This document shows positions 7,083-15,636 of a stretch of 64,000 bases of DNA, piece after piece. The notes under the pieces were generated by a model. That model saw only the letters and a program-made list of their open reading frames with translations, ran no database searches and was not told the origin of the DNA. The first letter of the stretch is position 1. Each line of letters begins with the position of its first letter. This stretch comes from Dehalococcoides mccartyi. GTDB lineage: Bacteria; Chloroflexota; Dehalococcoidia; Dehalococcoidales; Dehalococcoidaceae. The stretch lies in NCBI RefSeq assembly GCF_001889305.1, contig NZ_CP013074.1, positions 744,001-808,000 on the forward strand. Direction: 5' to 3'. The translations under genes were made by a program, and so were the position numbers.

Positions 7083-9278
7083 ATGACTGAACTTGTTTTT
7101 TCAGAAGCTGTCCCGCAACTCCTGGCTGAGCATCTTACTCATCTAAGTGAAGGAAGCGGTATCAGTCTCGATGTTATCAAAGAAAGAGGATACCGGAGCA
7201 TACTCGGTAAAGACGAGCTTGCCAAAGCGGGGTTTACCTCGTCTCAGCAGCGAACTGCCGGTATCCTCATTCCCCTGTGGGGAGTTGATGGAGGGCAAGT
7301 AGGCTGCCAGTACCGCCCGGATAATCCCAGATTGGACTCACGGCAACGGCCGGTAAAATACGAGTCTCCGGTAGGGTCCTCCAATCACCTGGATTGCCCA
7401 CCTCGCTGCAAACAGATGCTCGGCGACCCAAAGACGCCACTGTGGATAACTGAAGGCTCCAAGAAAGCTGATGCCCTGGCTACACATGGTGCCTGCGTGA
7501 TTTCACTCACCGGTGTCTGGGGTTTCAAGGGCAAAAATGAGTTCGGTGCTATTACTATACTTTCGGACTGGGACCGCATTGCCATCAAAGACAGGTTAGT
7601 CTATCTCGCCTTCGACTCTGACATTGTCTCAAAGGAGATGGTGCGAAAAGCTCTCGAACACCTGGGCGAACACCTCAACCGCAAAGGCGCCACTATCCTG
7701 GTCGTTTATCTTCCTCAAGAAGGTAACCAGAAAGTCGGCATCGATGACTATCTACTTAACCACACACTGGAAGAAGCCCGGAAACTAGCGACTGATTTCA
7801 AGATTGATGATACCGCGAGCAGAGAGCGATTTGTCCCGGGCTTTGTCCTGCATGACGGTACCGTAGGCGAAATGGTAGTGAGCAAAGAGGATGAGCGTGC
7901 CTTTATCATTGTCGTCAATGGCTCGGTGCGCAAGGTCTTTCGTTACGAGACACCCAAGGCTATTTATCTGCCTACCGACGATCCCCTGGTAACCGAGGTC
8001 GTCCACTTCGCCACGACAGCTACCCCTTATGATTCACAGGCGCGTTTGTTTGAAGAGATACGGAGTTTTGTTCACAAATATCTCGAACTACCGGCTGACT
8101 TCGAGGAAATCTCTTCCCTCTACGTTCTTCTCACCTGGGTATATGAGTTTGCCCCTTCCATACCATACCTCCGGGTAATCGGCGACTGGGGTACCGGTAA
8201 GACACGGTTTCTACAGGTGGTAGGCAGCATCTGCTTTCGACCGACATTCGCTTCTGGAGCGACCACGCCGGCGCCAATCTTCCGTATCCTGGAGCAGTTC
8301 CGGGGGACACTGGTGCTAGATGAAGCGGACTTCAAAGACTCCTCCTCCTGGATGGAAATGGTCAAACTCTTAAACAATGGCTACCGCCCCGGTATGCCGG
8401 TGCTCAGGGCAGATAAAGAAAACGGCAAATGGTTCCCGCGGGCCTACCAGGTATTTGGCCCGAAACTTATCGCTACCCGCTTCCCTTTCAAGGACGAGGC
8501 GCTGGAAAGCAGATGTTTGACTTCGGAGATGATGTCGCTGACGAGGGATGATATTCCTAGGGTATTACCACCCTCTTTTGATAAAGAGATAGATGACCTA
8601 CGGGCGAAACTATTGACCTTCCGGCTGGCCAACCTGATTAAGCTCAAGGGTAAAACCTTCGGTAATGACCTGCTGGAACCTAATCTTCAGCCTCGTTTAC
8701 AGGAGATACTCATACCGCTCAAAGCGATGCTTAATGGCGACCGCTCCATGGTCGAAGCAATCACCGGCTTCGTTCACCGTCTCCAGGATAGTCTCTTTAT
8801 AAGAAGAAGGGAGAGCGCCCCGGGTAGAGTATTGGCGGCGCTGATGGAGCTTCATGAAGAAGGCAAAGAGCTGACATCTGAAAACGTGGCCAGGAAAGCC
8901 AACGAAACGGACGATGAAGTTGAGCAGCTCAGTGCGGAAAAAGTTGGCAGAATGACGAAGCGATTGGGCTTTGCCAAAGAGCGGACTGGAAAGTCACGGC
9001 AACGCCTTATCTGCTGGGATGAGACCCGGGTTACCAAACTTATAGGGTCATACGGTTTACAGATGGCGCTTCCATTATCCCAGGAAAAACCGTCCGAACC
9101 GTCCTTACTGTCCGCTTTAGCTACAAAACAGGCGGACAGTAATAAAGAGGGCTCCGTATACCGTCCGCCATACTGTCCGCCAATAACTGAAGCTGACTCA
9201 AGCGTGGGGGCGGACAGTAGGACAGAGCGGACAGTAACTGACGATAGATTAACAAAGGAGGCAAGTGGCGGTGAGTAA
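7083..9278 (+). CDS. TOPRIM-like (DUF3854) primase-helicase
   Basis: 731 residues. N-terminal region (about 1-245) resembles DUF3854 TOPRIM-type primase domains: LWITEGSKKADALAT, then YLAFDSDI, matching the Glu and DxD metal-binding parts. The second half is a P-loop ATPase: GDWGTGKTR (about residue 366) and VLDEADFKD (about 412), like helicases of plasmids and phages that load and unwind at an origin. The C-terminal 150 residues hold a winged-helix-like part and a Ser/Thr/Ala-rich tail. The likely replication initiator-helicase of the element. Stop overlaps the next start by a few bases. Confidence 0.75.
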   Translation: MTELVFSEAVPQLLAEHLTHLSEGSGISLDVIKERGYRSILGKDELAKAGFTSSQQRTAGILIPLWGVDGGQVGCQYRPDNPRLDSRQRPVKYESPVGSSNHLDCPPRCKQMLGDPKTPLWITEGSKKADALATHGACVISLTGVWGFKGKNEFGAITILSDWDRIAIKDRLVYLAFDSDIVSKEMVRKALEHLGEHLNRKGATILVVYLPQEGNQKVGIDDYLLNHTLEEARKLATDFKIDDTASRERFVPGFVLHDGTVGEMVVSKEDERAFIIVVNGSVRKVFRYETPKAIYLPTDDPLVTEVVHFATTATPYDSQARLFEEIRSFVHKYLELPADFEEISSLYVLLTWVYEFAPSIPYLRVIGDWGTGKTRFLQVVGSICFRPTFASGATTPAPIFRILEQFRGTLVLDEADFKDSSSWMEMVKLLNNGYRPGMPVLRADKENGKWFPRAYQVFGPKLIATRFPFKDEALESRCLTSEMMSLTRDDIPRVLPPSFDKEIDDLRAKLLTFRLANLIKLKGKTFGNDLLEPNLQPRLQEILIPLKAMLNGDRSMVEAITGFVHRLQDSLFIRRRESAPGRVLAALMELHEEGKELTSENVARKANETDDEVEQLSAEKVGRMTKRLGFAKERTGKSRQRLICWDETRVTKLIGSYGLQMALPLSQEKPSEPSLLSALATKQADSNKEGSVYRPPYCPPITEADSSVGADSRTERTVTDDRLTKEASGGE

Positions 9279-9564
9279 AAAGAAAAAGAGGACGCTCTAT
9301 GAATGTGCTCACGCACGGGTGAGAAACGAAAGAATTTGCTGTGATAAAGAATACCCTTTATCACAGGTATCCGTAGACGGCAGCCTGGATATCCAGCACC
9401 TCGCGGAAGGAAAACCGTTAGCGCCCAAAATTTGCCAGCAATGCATCAGCTTCGATCGGATTGGACCGCCCGTGCCCGAAGAGGAAAGAGGCTGGCTCAA
9501 GATAAAGGAGGCAGTAAAACATGACAGGAATCATCGGCAAACTTTACGAGAAGTTATGGCGTAA
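9271..9564 (+). CDS. small cysteine-rich hypothetical protein
   Basis: 97 residues, start GTG 9271, ten bases after AAAGGAGG (a GTG at 9265 is also possible). Very basic start (MSKKKKR), cysteines at YECAH, ICCDKE and KICQQC, which could make a zinc site. No family recognised. It sits in the replication operon between the primase and a small membrane protein, overlapping both neighbours. Confidence 0.6.
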   Translation: MSKKKKRTLYECAHARVRNERICCDKEYPLSQVSVDGSLDIQHLAEGKPLAPKICQQCISFDRIGPPVPEEERGWLKIKEAVKHDRNHRQTLREVMA

Positions 9565-9742
9565 GGTCGGCGGCAAGCCATGGACGGAAATAGTTCGGGA
9601 AGACCAGAAGGTTTCACCTTTGGTGTACCTGCTCATCTTCCTGGGGCTGGGAATTCTGGTGGCCAGATTGGCAGGTAAAAACTGGTGGCAGCTACTGGTC
9701 GGGTTTTTACTCGGAATAATTTGCGGACACTTCTGGTGGTAA
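9521..9742 (+). CDS. small two-TM membrane protein
   Basis: 73 residues. Basic amphipathic N terminus, then two hydrophobic segments: VSPLVYLLIFLGLGILVARL and WWQLLVGFLLGIICGHFWW. Good ribosome site (AAAGGAGG) nine bases before the ATG. No family recognised; could anchor the replication complex to the membrane or act with later membrane genes. Confidence 0.65.
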   Translation: MTGIIGKLYEKLWRKVGGKPWTEIVREDQKVSPLVYLLIFLGLGILVARLAGKNWWQLLVGFLLGIICGHFWW

Positions 9743-9746
9743 AGCC

Positions 9747-10094
9747 GTGGAAGACCAGGTAAAGAAAGCCCAAAAGAGGATGACGGAAGCAACAGCAGAA
9801 ATGATGTCAGGGTGGTTAAGCCAAATGTTGCAAGGTATGTGTAACGACCCGGTATTGGGAGAGCTTTGGTCGGCCATGAAGATGGATTGTCAATCTACCC
9901 ATCATGCCGGCATTGATTCCTACCAGGTACTCGGATTAGACAAAGCTGTCGCCGATGATCAGGTTAAGAAACGGTACCGGGAGCTGGTAGTAAGGCTACA
10001 TCCCGATACTGCCGGAGTAAAGGGAACCGAGTTTCTCTTCCAGCTCGTAACGGCAGCTTATCAGCAAATCTCAAAAGAAAGGGGGTGGCGATGA
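9747..10094 (+). CDS. J-domain (DnaJ-like) protein
   Basis: 115 residues, GTG start. The C-terminal half is a J domain: DSYQVLGLDKAVADDQVKKR, then YRELVVRLHPDTAG with the diagnostic HPD. It lacks the Gly/Phe and zinc domains of DnaJ. J proteins stimulate the ATPase of host DnaK; on mobile elements they usually help remodel replication complexes. Located between the primase-helicase and the AAA+ ATPase, which fits that role. The N-terminal 55 residues are unassigned helix. Confidence 0.8.
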   Translation: MEDQVKKAQKRMTEATAEMMSGWLSQMLQGMCNDPVLGELWSAMKMDCQSTHHAGIDSYQVLGLDKAVADDQVKKRYRELVVRLHPDTAGVKGTEFLFQLVTAAYQQISKERGWR

Positions 10095-11017
10095 TGAAAG
10101 AAGGCGACATGGAGCTACTTACCGAGATAGCCAGGTTTGAGGCATCGGTGGACATGGAGAAAGAGTACCGGATTGGCTGGTCGTGGCGCCATGTAAGAAT
10201 CTGGCCGGCAACGCTCAGCAGGTTATTCAAGGACGGCTACCTGGATAATGTCTTTCGTTCCAACTCCTTTACGGGGTACAAGCTCACTGACAAAGCTAAG
10301 GCTCTTATTTCAGCCAACCAGCAAGTGGACTCTGGCGAACCTCCACCAACAACTCCTGTGAACCTTGCTGATGACCTCTTTACGGATATTATCGGTCATG
10401 AGGACGTCAAGGCTTTGCTTAAAGCAACCCTCCTAGCAGAAAAGCCGGTGCACGTCATGTTAACAGGACCACCCGCCCTGGCCAAGACTCTTTTCCTATG
10501 GGACATCGAGCAGACCTTTGGCGAGCGAGCCATCTGGCTGGTCGGTTCAGCTACTTCCAAGGCGGGATTGTGGGACCTCGTCGCCGAAAGAGAACCGAAG
10601 ATTCTCTTGATTGATGAGATGGACAAGATGAATGCCGTTGATATGGCAGCTTTACTGACGATGATGGAAGGCGGCAGGTTGGTCAGAGCTAAGAGAGGGA
10701 GAGAACTCGATATCAACAATCCCCTCAAAGTTATTGCTGCTAGCAACCGGCTGGAGAAACTGTCACCGGAGCTGCGTTCCCGATTCGCTATCCGTAAGCT
10801 CAATGCCTATGGCCGCAGCGAATTCTTGACTGTAGTGAAAGGTGTATTGGTACGTAAAGAAGGCTTGTCCAACGATATAGCGGAAGAGATTGCCAGGAAA
10901 CTCGACGGTCGGAGTCAGGATGTCAGGGACGCTATCCGTATCGCCCGGCTGGCACCGCAGGTCGGTGTGGATAGAGCAATCAGCCTTTTACTGGAAGGTG
11001 AAACAGGTGCGAATTGA
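10091..11017 (+). CDS. RuvB/MCM-like AAA+ ATPase
   Basis: 308 residues, ATG overlapping the previous stop (ATGATG). An N-terminal winged-helix-like region (about 1-90) precedes an AAA+ module beginning DIIGHEDVKALLKATLL, Walker A GPPALAKT (about 125), Walker B ILLIDEMD (about 170), sensor 1 VIAASNR, arginine finger in LRSRFAIRK. The order matches RuvB-like motor ATPases. Probable role: branch migration, helicase loading or DNA translocation in the element's life cycle. No FtsK-type packaging ATPase is visible elsewhere, so this is the only candidate motor. Confidence 0.75.
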   Translation: MMKEGDMELLTEIARFEASVDMEKEYRIGWSWRHVRIWPATLSRLFKDGYLDNVFRSNSFTGYKLTDKAKALISANQQVDSGEPPPTTPVNLADDLFTDIIGHEDVKALLKATLLAEKPVHVMLTGPPALAKTLFLWDIEQTFGERAIWLVGSATSKAGLWDLVAEREPKILLIDEMDKMNAVDMAALLTMMEGGRLVRAKRGRELDINNPLKVIAASNRLEKLSPELRSRFAIRKLNAYGRSEFLTVVKGVLVRKEGLSNDIAEEIARKLDGRSQDVRDAIRIARLAPQVGVDRAISLLLEGETGAN

Positions 11018-11190
11018 AGCAAGACCGGTGACCGGTCGGGAGGCAAATTAGCTACGATTTTAATGCTGGCGAGCGTGGTAAAAACCAGACCATTTAGCTT
11101 CAAGTGGTCTGACCAGATGACAGCCAGCCCAGATTTGAACAATAAACCAGTGAAACCCACTTTAGCTTTGGTGGTCGGAAAGGAGGAGAT

Positions 11191-12012
11191 ATGGACGACC
11201 AGTTTTTAGAAGAAGTCAAAAAACGCAAAGAGCAGGGACAATCGGAAAGGCAGATGGCAACCGAGCTCGGTGTCAGTCGCAGTAAAGTCCACAATGCTTT
11301 GCAGGATCTCAAGCTAACTGATACCGGCACTTCCCTGGTACCTGAAGACAAGCTGCGGGTAATTATCCGAGAAGAGTTGGAACGGGTCCGTAACGGAGAG
11401 GAAGAAGAGGCAAAAACCAGCAGCGAGTTCCCTATCATACGCAAGATGGGCGGTGGCATGGAGATGATTGCGCCGGAAGCTGTGCTCAAGCACTACATGG
11501 GAGGCACTCCCGAAGGTGAGGTTGAGCTTAGAGCCATTATGAAATTCAGGGCGGCCATGCTGATGGTAATGGACCTGGTGAATATCCAGAAGGGCTCGGC
11601 TGAGGCCGACGCCAGGCGTATGGAGCCTATATTGCGTCTGATGAAAGAGACCCGTGAAGAGCAGGATGCGGCAGCGGCCAGGGCAAAGGCTTCCAGTGAG
11701 GAGATCGCAGAACGGACTGCCCAAGCAACAGCAGGTCAACTGTTTGGGGCAATCTCTCAAAGCAACACCCAGGTAAATAGTACACTTGCCCAGATTAAGC
11801 AGATGGTGGGTGGACAATCGAATGACCCCTTCAGCCAGGTTGTAAGCATGCTCCAGTCCATGCAGCAGATGTCCCAGATGTTCGGGATGCCATTACCCGG
11901 CATGATGCCGGGAGCCCCGCAGGGAGGCGGCCCTTCTGGTGGTCAGCCGCCTTTAGACCCGCCGCCGATTGAAAAACACACTGCCAAAGAATGGGAGGAA
12001 AGAAATGTTTGA
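11191..12012 (+). CDS. HTH protein with methionine/proline-rich tail
   Basis: 273 residues, ATG after GGAGGAG. N-terminal resolvase-like helix-turn-helix (QSERQMATELGVSRSKVHNA), then a long helical region with a coiled coil (about 115-190), and a C-terminal tail rich in Met, Gln, Gly and Pro (SMQQMSQMFGMPLPGMMPG). Not recognised as a family. The tail composition links it to the structural proteins downstream, so it could be a DNA-binding protein packaged or tethered in that assembly. Confidence 0.65.
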   Translation: MDDQFLEEVKKRKEQGQSERQMATELGVSRSKVHNALQDLKLTDTGTSLVPEDKLRVIIREELERVRNGEEEEAKTSSEFPIIRKMGGGMEMIAPEAVLKHYMGGTPEGEVELRAIMKFRAAMLMVMDLVNIQKGSAEADARRMEPILRLMKETREEQDAAAARAKASSEEIAERTAQATAGQLFGAISQSNTQVNSTLAQIKQMVGGQSNDPFSQVVSMLQSMQQMSQMFGMPLPGMMPGAPQGGGPSGGQPPLDPPPIEKHTAKEWEERNV

Positions 12013-12283
12013 TTTTATGCAAATGGCCAACTCACCCCAGGCAAGGGATATGCTCTTCAAAATGATGAGCCGCCAGATGGGACAGTCTCCGCCGGACGTG
12101 AAAGAGGCGATCTCGAAAGTCGAGATTGCCATCAAAAGAAATGAGCGCGGTTTTGAGCTGCGTCTCGGCAAGAGCGAGCATCAGCAGGTCGAGAAGATGC
12201 TCCAGGAATCAACCGATAGCTGGATTGAAATGCTCAGCCGCGGCTTTCAGGCGGTGGGCTATAAGGTAAAAATCTATGAATAG
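12005..12283 (+). CDS. hypothetical protein, 92 residues
   Basis: ATG 12005 with GGAGG seven bases upstream, overlapping the end of the HTH gene. Helical, soluble, no cysteine; MFDFMQMANSPQARDMLFKM start. No family recognised. Coding is supported by ribosome site, spacing and the continuous overlap chain of the operon. Confidence 0.6.
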   Translation: MFDFMQMANSPQARDMLFKMMSRQMGQSPPDVKEAISKVEIAIKRNERGFELRLGKSEHQQVEKMLQESTDSWIEMLSRGFQAVGYKVKIYE

Positions 12284-12524
12284 CTGGTTTGCGCCTCTCC
12301 AGTGGTTGGTATTCCTGGCACTCTGGAGGATGTCCTACGAGACAGCCAATATCAATAAACCTGCTAACTCAGAGAAGAGCTTCCTTATCGAAAGAACACC
12401 GCCACAGGAAACCGGTAATCCGAGGGAAAAGGAATGGACGGAGAAGGCGGTTAAAAAGTATGCCGATGCCCAGGAAAAGAAATGGCAGCGCTGGAACGAA
12501 GCGATGTTTGAGAGGTCTGATTGA
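12276..12524 (+). CDS. hypothetical protein, one N-terminal hydrophobic segment
   Basis: 82 residues beginning MNSWFAPLQWLVFLALWRM, a short signal-anchor-like stretch, followed by a charged helical part rich in Lys and Glu. Overlaps the preceding stop and is followed by the AbrB gene with a TGATG overlap. Function unknown. Confidence 0.55.
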   Translation: MNSWFAPLQWLVFLALWRMSYETANINKPANSEKSFLIERTPPQETGNPREKEWTEKAVKKYADAQEKKWQRWNEAMFERSD

Positions 12525-12700
12525 TGCCACTCCTGGTGGAAAGGAAGCTTTTCAAAATTGGCGAGGGTGGCTTTGCTGTCACCCTTCCGAAAGCCTGGAT
12601 AAACTACCACCGGCTTAAACCCGGCGATACGGTCGAGGTCGTGGTAGATGGAGACCTTATTATCCGGGTCAAGGTGAAGCCGGAAGAGAAGCTTATATAA
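12524..12700 (+). CDS. AbrB/SpoVT-like DNA-binding protein
   Basis: 58 residues, ATG overlapping the previous TGA, stop TAA 12698-12700. The swapped-hairpin AbrB pattern is clear: FKIGEGGFAVTLPKAWINYH, then LKPGDTVEVVVDGDLIIRV. Such proteins dimerise and act as transition or antitoxin-like regulators. Last gene before a terminator block, so it may control the switch between the early operon and the structural operon. Confidence 0.8.
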   Translation: MPLLVERKLFKIGEGGFAVTLPKAWINYHRLKPGDTVEVVVDGDLIIRVKVKPEEKLI

Positions 12701-12748
12701 GATTTTATAGACTTGTCAGGCGAGCCAGGACGCGGTACGCTCTTAATG

Positions 12749-12790
12749 AAGCCCTGCGAGCTTGCCGGTGAAAGTTGGCTCGCAGGGCTT
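12749..12790 (+). terminator. 13-bp stem hairpin after the early operon
   Basis: AAGCCCTGCGAGC (12749-12761) pairs perfectly with 12778-12790, followed by a short T-containing tract. Probably the first of two tandem terminators. Confidence 0.5.
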
Positions 12791-12818
12791 GCTTTATTAC
12801 CGGCAGCTTCTGGGCTTC

Positions 12819-12870
12819 AAAAAAGGGGTTAGCAACCTGGACCGGAAGGGTTCAAGGCTAACCCCTTTTT
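12819..12870 (+). terminator. intrinsic terminator
   Basis: AAAAAAGGGGTTAGC (12819-12833) pairs with GCTAACCCCTTTTT (12857-12870), ending in a T run. Separates the replication operon from the structural genes; the flanking A and T runs make it able to work in both directions. Confidence 0.75.
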
Positions 12871-12941
12871 CCTTTTCAGCCAGGTTGCACCCCGCCATTA
12901 CCCGGCCGCGACCGGGCACGAACGAAAGAGGAGGTGCCCAT

Positions 12942-13154
12942 ATGGGTAAGTACGCAAGCTGGAACGAATTCGAGAAAAACGTCCCTATCACCTACAAGGA
13001 GAAGGCCACTCCCGAGGCTTTCCGCACCGGGATGAACGGTATTGCACCGACCGGACTGAAGGTCAAAGAGGGGCGGGTAAATCACTACCGCGATGGCGTG
13101 GATGGTAAGGGCGAGGTCGTGGTCGCCGGCTACAAGCGCGCTATGTTCGAGTAG
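12942..13154 (+). CDS. small conserved MGKYAS-family protein (copy 1)
   Basis: 70 residues, ATG 12942 after GAGGTG. Opens MGKYASWNEFEKNVPITYKE and shares pattern, spacing and ending (AMFE/AMFG) with the protein at 22918-23223, so the two are paralogs at opposite ends of the structural array. No known family. Polar, no membrane segment. Confidence 0.65.
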   Translation: MGKYASWNEFEKNVPITYKEKATPEAFRTGMNGIAPTGLKVKEGRVNHYRDGVDGKGEVVVAGYKRAMFE

Positions 13155-13283
13155 CGCTTTTACCGCTTGATGCCTATCCAAACGAGGGCACTGCCCTTAT
13201 CGGTTTTACCGCTGTCGCGGTAGCGGTAAAGCTGATGGACGGGATGAGCATCGAGCCTGAAGATTTAGTTTTAGGAGGAGAAT

Positions 13284-13496
13284 ATGTTCACAGCACAGCA
13301 ACTGACCGGGCCGGTAGCACCGGGGCAAATGAGCCCGATGCAGGTCAGCGGTCCGGGCGCCTACTATCCCACACAAACCACTACTGACCCCTTCTCAGGC
13401 ATGTTCACCAGTATGATGCCGATGATCATGATGATCATGATGTTTGCCATTCTTATGCCCATGATGAAAGGCATGACGGCATCAGCCAAGGACTAA
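13284..13496 (+). CDS. methionine-rich small membrane protein (copy 1)
   Basis: 70 residues after AGGAGGAG. N-terminal half is Gln/Pro/Tyr-rich (GPGAYYPTQTTTDPFSGMF), then one membrane-length segment packed with methionine (MMPMIMMIMMFAILMPMM) and a short basic tail. Tandem paralog at 13541-13744. Small size, strong ribosome sites and duplication suggest an abundant product, perhaps a major membrane or shell subunit. No family recognised. Confidence 0.7.
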   Translation: MFTAQQLTGPVAPGQMSPMQVSGPGAYYPTQTTTDPFSGMFTSMMPMIMMIMMFAILMPMMKGMTASAKD

Positions 13497-13540
13497 CCCC
13501 GTAAATATATTATTTTGAGAATTTTAGGAGGTAATCAACA

Positions 13541-13744
13541 ATGTATAAGGCACAGCAGATCGCCGGCCAGCAAGTTCGACCCCAGCAGTACCAGTACGGT
13601 ACGGTCAGTGGTTATTATCCCCTTCAGACCACCGACCCGATTTCGGGAATGTTCACCAGCATGATGCCCATGATCATGATGATCATGATGATGGCCATTC
13701 TTATGCCCATGATGAAGGGCGTCACCGGCTCCAGCAAGTCCTAG
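13541..13744 (+). CDS. methionine-rich small membrane protein (copy 2)
   Basis: 67 residues after AGGAGG. Same design as the previous gene: Gln/Tyr-rich N terminus (QQVRPQQYQYGTVSGYYP), then MMPMIMMIMMMAILMPMM and a short polar tail. The two proteins are nearly identical in the membrane part but differ at the N terminus, as expected of a duplicated subunit. Function unknown. Confidence 0.7.
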   Translation: MYKAQQIAGQQVRPQQYQYGTVSGYYPLQTTDPISGMFTSMMPMIMMIMMMAILMPMMKGVTGSSKS

Positions 13745-13776
13745 AGGAGGTGCAATTACATTAAGGAGGTTAATCC

Positions 13777-14355
13777 ATGAAAAACAAAATTGTTCCACAG
13801 CAATATGCAGGACAGCGGCCTCCGAAGGGTTGGGTGCCTCCCCTGGGACAGGAATTAACCCTTTTGGGAGTCTATGATAATGACTCCGGCTACTGGATGG
13901 GATTGCCGCTCCAGGTTCTGCGGGAAGCGCTGCTGACCGCTGAATCTCTGCATACCGAAGACCGCATTGACGAGCGGGATAAAATCGAGGCCACAGTTCC
14001 TAACGCTTCGGCGCAAGATACCGTTAAAACCAAAGAGTTCGAGGTGCCTGCCGGTGAGGTCTGGTATCTCAACCGTCTCAACCTCATAACCGAAGCTGAG
14101 ATTTCCGGCAATGTCCGCGTCTCCCGATTCCCCAAGGTCGATACAGTGGAAAAGAAGTACCTGGGGACCGACCTGGCAGCCAGCCAGAATGAAGATTATG
14201 ATCTGGCAAGTCCCGGTCAACTCGGTGCTGATTTGAGGCTCCTCGGCGGCGATAAGCTCACCGTAGTCGCCACTGTAACCGCCGTGGGCGGTACAACCGC
14301 CGACCGAAAAGTTACCCTGAATATTTACGGCCGGAAAGCCAGGAGACTGGTATAG
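13777..14355 (+). CDS. hypothetical beta-rich structural protein
   Basis: 192 residues, ATG after AAGGAGG. The first 70 residues include a Pro-rich start and a helical part; the C-terminal half alternates polar and hydrophobic residues (VPAGEVWYLNRLNLITEAEI; DKLTVVATVTAVGG), suggesting a beta-sandwich. No signal peptide or membrane segment. Follows the two Met-rich peptides directly, so a partner, possibly the outer layer or capsid-like subunit, is possible; I do not recognise a family. Confidence 0.6.
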   Translation: MKNKIVPQQYAGQRPPKGWVPPLGQELTLLGVYDNDSGYWMGLPLQVLREALLTAESLHTEDRIDERDKIEATVPNASAQDTVKTKEFEVPAGEVWYLNRLNLITEAEISGNVRVSRFPKVDTVEKKYLGTDLAASQNEDYDLASPGQLGADLRLLGGDKLTVVATVTAVGGTTADRKVTLNIYGRKARRLV

Positions 14356-14375
14356 CGGCATAAGGAGGTAATCCT

Positions 14376-14903
14376 ATGCCCTATACCATGACACCACCGG
14401 GATATAGGGCTGTCTTAATCGGACAGGCCGTTGCTATCGAGGAACTGGGCACCTTCGCCCCGCTTGAAGAAAGTTCGGCTGAAGGTGCTCTTTTCTTAAT
14501 GAGGCTCGACTTTACCGAGTCTCCGTCTGCAGAAGCACTGTCTCAGCTTGAACAGGCGTGCTTTGACGCGGGAATCGAGTTATGGCCGGGTTATAGCCAT
14601 GTTGTCTTTGCCGATGTAGATCAGCCCACAGTTTATCTAGCCTGGCAAAAAGGATTTGCCTGGCTGCCGATTATTATCGGGCTTCTGGTTACCACCGTTT
14701 TGCCGCCCTTGTTGGGTTCGTTGGTTTGGTGGCTTATGCCGGAGTCCTTAAAGAACCTGATTAGCGGCATCGTCAATATGGGAATCATGCTTTTGGTCAT
14801 GCTTCTTATCAGCAAGCTTATGCCCTCGTTCACCCAGGATAAAGAGAAGGTGCGGAAAGTAAAACATTCAGAACCGGAGAAATTCGAGGAGGCGAAGGCA
14901 TGA
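14376..14903 (+). CDS. membrane protein with two TM segments
   Basis: 175 residues after AAGGAGG. A soluble N-terminal domain (about 1-95), then FAWLPIIIGLLVTTVLPPLL and a Met-rich second segment (NMGIMLLVMLLISKLMP), and a charged tail (KHSEPEKFEEAKA). Belongs to the run of membrane proteins of the structural array. Family unknown. Confidence 0.65.
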   Translation: MPYTMTPPGYRAVLIGQAVAIEELGTFAPLEESSAEGALFLMRLDFTESPSAEALSQLEQACFDAGIELWPGYSHVVFADVDQPTVYLAWQKGFAWLPIIIGLLVTTVLPPLLGSLVWWLMPESLKNLISGIVNMGIMLLVMLLISKLMPSFTQDKEKVRKVKHSEPEKFEEAKA

Positions 14904-15076
14904 GCCAGTACCCCATCGAATATCAAAATTATTACCCTTACCAGTACCAGGCTTCGCAGTGGCAGGGCGTTGTGGGCACGCTGATGGGTGTGGTCATGCT
15001 GATAGCTATGGGCGCTTGGGCTCTATCCCTGGTAAAGAAGGCGTTCAAGGGCGAGGAGGTGAAGTTCCCGCTATGA
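14900..15076 (+). CDS. small single-TM protein, Tyr/Gln-rich N terminus
   Basis: 58 residues, ATG 14900 overlapping the previous stop, stop 15074-15076. Begins MSQYPIEYQNYYPYQYQASQ, then a membrane segment (GVVGTLMGVVMLIAMGAWAL) and a basic tail. The N terminus resembles in composition the two Met-rich peptides (Tyr, Gln, Pro). Its coupling to both neighbours by overlap supports it as a real gene. Confidence 0.65.
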   Translation: MSQYPIEYQNYYPYQYQASQWQGVVGTLMGVVMLIAMGAWALSLVKKAFKGEEVKFPL

Positions 15077-15636
15077 CGACACAGGTAAGCGTCATGTCCG
15101 GTTCTTTGGGGGACATATTCTGGGACCTGCCGCCGTGGATGACCTACACGCCCGGGTTCGACCTGGGTTGCAGCATTTACGTGGCTAATCCCACCGGTGT
15201 GGAAAAGGAATATGCCCTGATGGCCAGGTTGAATCGGGAAAGTACCTTGATTAGCGAAGAGGCTTTGCCGGTATTCGGTTACGCCTGGTTCAAGGTTGCT
15301 CCCGGCGATTTTGTCAGGCTTCGCGGTGCACTCCGGTTCAACGAAAGCGATGCAGACCTCACGGTGCTCCTGGTAGAGCGAGAGACAGAAGAGGTTACTG
15401 ACTCCGCGGCTACCCGGCTAGTGGCGCCGCAAGGGTCGAGTGCTTTGCCTCCGACGTGGCCCGGGTCCACCACTCCTACCGATACCGGCTTCAACTGGAG
15501 TTCCCTGCTTGCCATGATGCTTCCGGTCATGATGCTGGGGATGGTCGTGGTATCCGCTAAACCTCAGCAAGAGAAGTTAGAAGCGAAGGCCACTGTTGAA
15601 ACCCAGAAGTTACTGCCGGAAGGGAGGAACCGGTAA
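15073..15636 (+). CDS. beta-domain protein with C-terminal Met-rich membrane anchor
   Basis: 187 residues, ATG 15073 in an ATGA overlap. Residues 1-125 look beta-rich (FDLGCSIYVANPTGVEKEYA; FKVAPGDFVRLRGALRF), a Pro/Thr/Ser linker follows, then LLAMMLPVMMLGMVVVSA and a charged tail. Domain plus linker plus Met-rich membrane tail is repeated in the proteins at 17408 and 21757, suggesting a common membrane-bound assembly. Confidence 0.65.
   Translation: MTTQVSVMSGSLGDIFWDLPPWMTYTPGFDLGCSIYVANPTGVEKEYALMARLNRESTLISEEALPVFGYAWFKVAPGDFVRLRGALRFNESDADLTVLLVERETEEVTDSAATRLVAPQGSSALPPTWPGSTTPTDTGFNWSSLLAMMLPVMMLGMVVVSAKPQQEKLEAKATVETQKLLPEGRNR

Noticed and set aside
8852-9364. 170-residue ORF antisense to the primase-helicase 3' end
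   Set aside because: Ser-rich shadow of a coding frame that has clear domain motifs; no ribosome site.
11314-11817. 167-residue ORF antisense to the HTH/Met-rich protein
   Set aside because: Shadow of a well-supported gene with its own ribosome site and coupling to the next gene.
12289-12618. 109-residue plus-strand ORF overlapping the 12276 and AbrB genes
   Set aside because: Arg/Ser/Pro-rich out-of-frame reading; the overlapping 82- and 58-residue genes have coupling and a recognised fold.
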